A stretch of DNA of 64,000 nt from Sialis fuliginosa (lineage: Eukaryota; Arthropoda; Insecta; Megaloptera; Sialidae): positions 13,578,001 through 13,642,000 of the forward strand of contig OY540821.1 of NCBI GenBank assembly GCA_961205875.1, written 5' to 3'. A model generated the notes under the pieces. The model worked only from the letters and a program-made list of their open reading frames with translations. It had not been told where the DNA came from and searched no databases. The position numbers were made by a program, and so were the translations under genes. Below are positions 62,047-64,000 of this stretch, piece by piece. The stretch's first letter is position 1. The number at the start of each line of letters is the position of its first letter.

Positions 62047-62068
62047 ACACACACACACATACATACAG
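62047..62068. repeat. (AC)n(ATAC)n microsatellite
   Basis: ACACACACACAC followed by ATACATACAGAC. Confidence 0.85.
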
Positions 62069-62246
62069 ACTCTCAATGCAAGATGTCGAAATTTATTGGT
62101 AGAGGCATTTCACACGTTCGTACAGTCAAATGTAAAATGTGAAGTCAGTGGTAGGTACAGAAAAAACAAAATTTTGTTCAAGTAAAAAATTTTAAATATA
62201 TTATTTTCTTGAAAAGCAAATAATATAATTTATTTCTAAATTATAA

Positions 62247-62480
62247 TTAGGGTGTGTCAAAAAAAAATTTCTCTCGTTACGAAATACATAATTTTTTTAC
62301 CAAAAATAAATCCTCGCCTGTAGTTCAATTTTAAGAGACGCCGCAAAGGGGAATTCCGTTTCCCATTTAAATAACATGTGAAAATGATTATTTAGTACCA
62401 AAGTTGGTATTACTGATTCATGATAACTGAAGAAAATTTATTAAGGGTATAATTTTGTAGAAAATAAAATTATCTACAAA
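62247..62480 (+). repeat. Dispersed repeat family D, copy 3
   Basis: Starts AGGGTGTGTCAAAAAAAAAT and carries CTCTCGTTACGAAATA, CCAAAAATAAATCC, GTAGTTCAATTTTAAGAG (shared with copy 2), TTTAAATAACATG and TTGGTATTACTGATTCATG (shared with copy 1). It is intermediate between the other two copies. Confidence 0.82.
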
Positions 62481-64000
62481 AGTGTAGACAAAGTCATTGC
62501 TCTCAATTCAACGTATCAATTCATGATTAAACTTAAATAACGTAAGATTAACTAACCATGCAACTTTAGTTAAAAAATAAAAGTATAAATATTCCCGATA
62601 GGCGGCGCTACTGATAAAAAGTAGAAACTAAATAAAATCTACCATAACCATTGTACGAAAGTCACAGAAGCGAAAATTCAAAACAAGGGCGTTAATAAAA
62701 AATGTTGTTGACATATCTTAACATGAATAGTGGATATCTAGAGGTGTTTTTAAATTGCAGATGGTACTTTGAAATGTCTTTTAAAAGTCTACCTAAACTT
62801 GTGAATATTTTCAAGAACAAGGGAAATGGTGTCGGTTAATATAAACTTTTAGGTATTATAATATATTAAAATAAAGAAGTGATACGCATTTAAACCGTTT
62901 TGTATTTATCTTAACAGTTTAAGAAAAATAATTATATATACGTTTTTTATCTATACATACATAGATAAAATCAATGAATTGATTCCAGTAAATTGTAAAA
63001 AAAAAATTACCGCCACCCGTTCTCTAGTCAATGAAAATAAGTAAAATCGAGTCCCACTTCCTAAAAATGTAATCTTTATTATCTAAAAAAAATTCTGCTA
63101 GACAAAAAAATAGTTTTTTGAAATAATATGTCACCACAATCCAAATTACAAATCTACGGTGTAAATTGTAAATGAACCTTAACAATAGAAACAGAAACAA
63201 TGGCGAGAAGATAGCATCAAGACAAACTCCTTTATAGAACGGATAGAGATAGGAATACCTTGTGAACTTAAATATTATTACTCGCTCCTTAATTTCATTT
63301 AAGCGAAACGTATTGTATTTTAATTGTCTTTGTTTTACCGCCTGCCCAAAATGCGCGATGGAATTTCAAACAGAAAAAGAACATTCGGTAAAACAGAATA
63401 ATCAATTATTTTTAAAGAAATTGGAATGGTTTCGACGGTGTAATTCGAAGTTCTTTTTAATAGCTTTAGCTTAATGAATATCTGGTTGGATACTTATTTT
63501 ATTAGGTCATATTTTAAATGTAGCTACGGTTTTACTTTACTTTTTATACATACATAAAACGTTCTGGGTAATAAAAATAGTGTTCGTGAAATAATTCGAA
63601 TTTGAGATTTCAGCTAAATTACGTGTTTTGAATGTCCTTGGATCAAATGCGACTTTTATCTCAATTGCGTCTGTGTGTCTGTCTGTCTATTTGTAGGGAG
63701 CTAAAAGCAGTATTTAATTTTGTCGATCCTCCCACTAACTCAGCTCAAAAAATCTGAAAAAATTGGCTTTGGTGGGACTACCAACGACAAATACTAAAGT
63801 CAACAATATAATTTTAAATTTTTGAATAATAAGGAGGGGCGTCATAGAATTCTTGATTTTTATTTTCATATCTAGTGGTGTCGAAATGTAGATCTTAATT
63901 AGTAGAATATGACCGTATTCTTATATTATTTTTAACGCAAAATACACCTGGGGCTACAAACGGAACCCTTATGGCATACACTTGTATATATCTTGTCCGA
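62481..64000. other. Gene-free stretch to window end
   Basis: No gene supported. A plus-strand frame at 63262-63474 contains CPKCAMEFQTEKEH but is of chance length. A GTCTGTGTGTCTGTCTGTC tract at 63669-63687 again suggests a decayed repeat of the type at 31503. Confidence 0.45.

Noticed and set aside
63262-63474. Frame with CPKCAMEF, zinc-finger-like
   Set aside because: One CxxC pair only, no following His pair at finger spacing, chance length.
1-64000. CRISPR array, rRNA, operon, plasmid or phage origin
   Set aside because: No regularly spaced repeats with unique spacers, no rRNA-like conserved block and no dense coding; the sequence is eukaryotic in character.
1-64000. Endogenous viral element
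   Set aside because: The unrecognised coding-like patches were considered as possible viral relics, but no viral motif could be identified in any of them.

Overview
The window is AT-rich eukaryotic DNA. It has no bacterial-style dense coding and is full of short dispersed repeats, foldback elements and microsatellites (CTGT, TG, TA, ATAC types). The transposon ends seen (hAT, piggyBac, pogo/Tc1-like, RTE- and Helitron-like) and the TACATACATA / GTAGGTAC-type words suggest an insect, possibly a hemipteran. That is inference; no gene fixes the taxon.

No gene can be called with confidence. The longest open frame from a start codon is 128 codons. In DNA this AT-rich, about 0.08 of random codons are stops, so dozens of frames of 60 codons or more, and a few above 100, are expected by chance on two strands of 64 kb. 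The window is therefore best read as intergenic DNA or long introns. A few patches of higher GC carry open frames, some beside splice-like signals, and are listed as weak exon candidates: 1581-1637, 24744-24935, 33102-33290, 33797-34012, 35038-35269, 35991-36167, 37191-37496, 39336-39440, 53351-53590 and 55867-56145. None has a recognised domain. The CpG-dense island at 35038-35230 is the strongest promoter/first-exon candidate.

Layout. 1-12.5 kb: AT-rich spacer with a complete hAT-type MITE (1868-2154), a first copy of repeat family D (6003-6236), a decayed hAT-like element (8064-8371), a 406-bp foldback (10093-10498) and a 145-bp-period duplication. 12.5-22 kb: quiet DNA with a 243-bp terminal-inverted-repeat element and a tRNA-like remnant. 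22-28.2 kb: a repeat-dense block holding a Helitron-like sequence, an 804-bp near-perfect palindrome, an RTE-like tail, a complete hAT MITE, a pogo-like element and a tRNA-derived SINE head. 31-40 kb: scattered repeats and most of the GC-rich exon-like patches. 41-62.5 kb: three copies of an ACTGGCACCAG-ended family, two further copies of family D, several hAT ends with poly-C/G tracts, a complete piggyBac-type MITE (59287-59721) and an imperfect hairpin at 60479.

The best-supported features are three elements with both inverted ends and target-site duplications (1868-2154, 26383-26770, 59287-59721) and the large palindrome (23524-24326). I saw no CRISPR array, operon, rRNA or intact tRNA gene, and no recognisable new multi-gene system.
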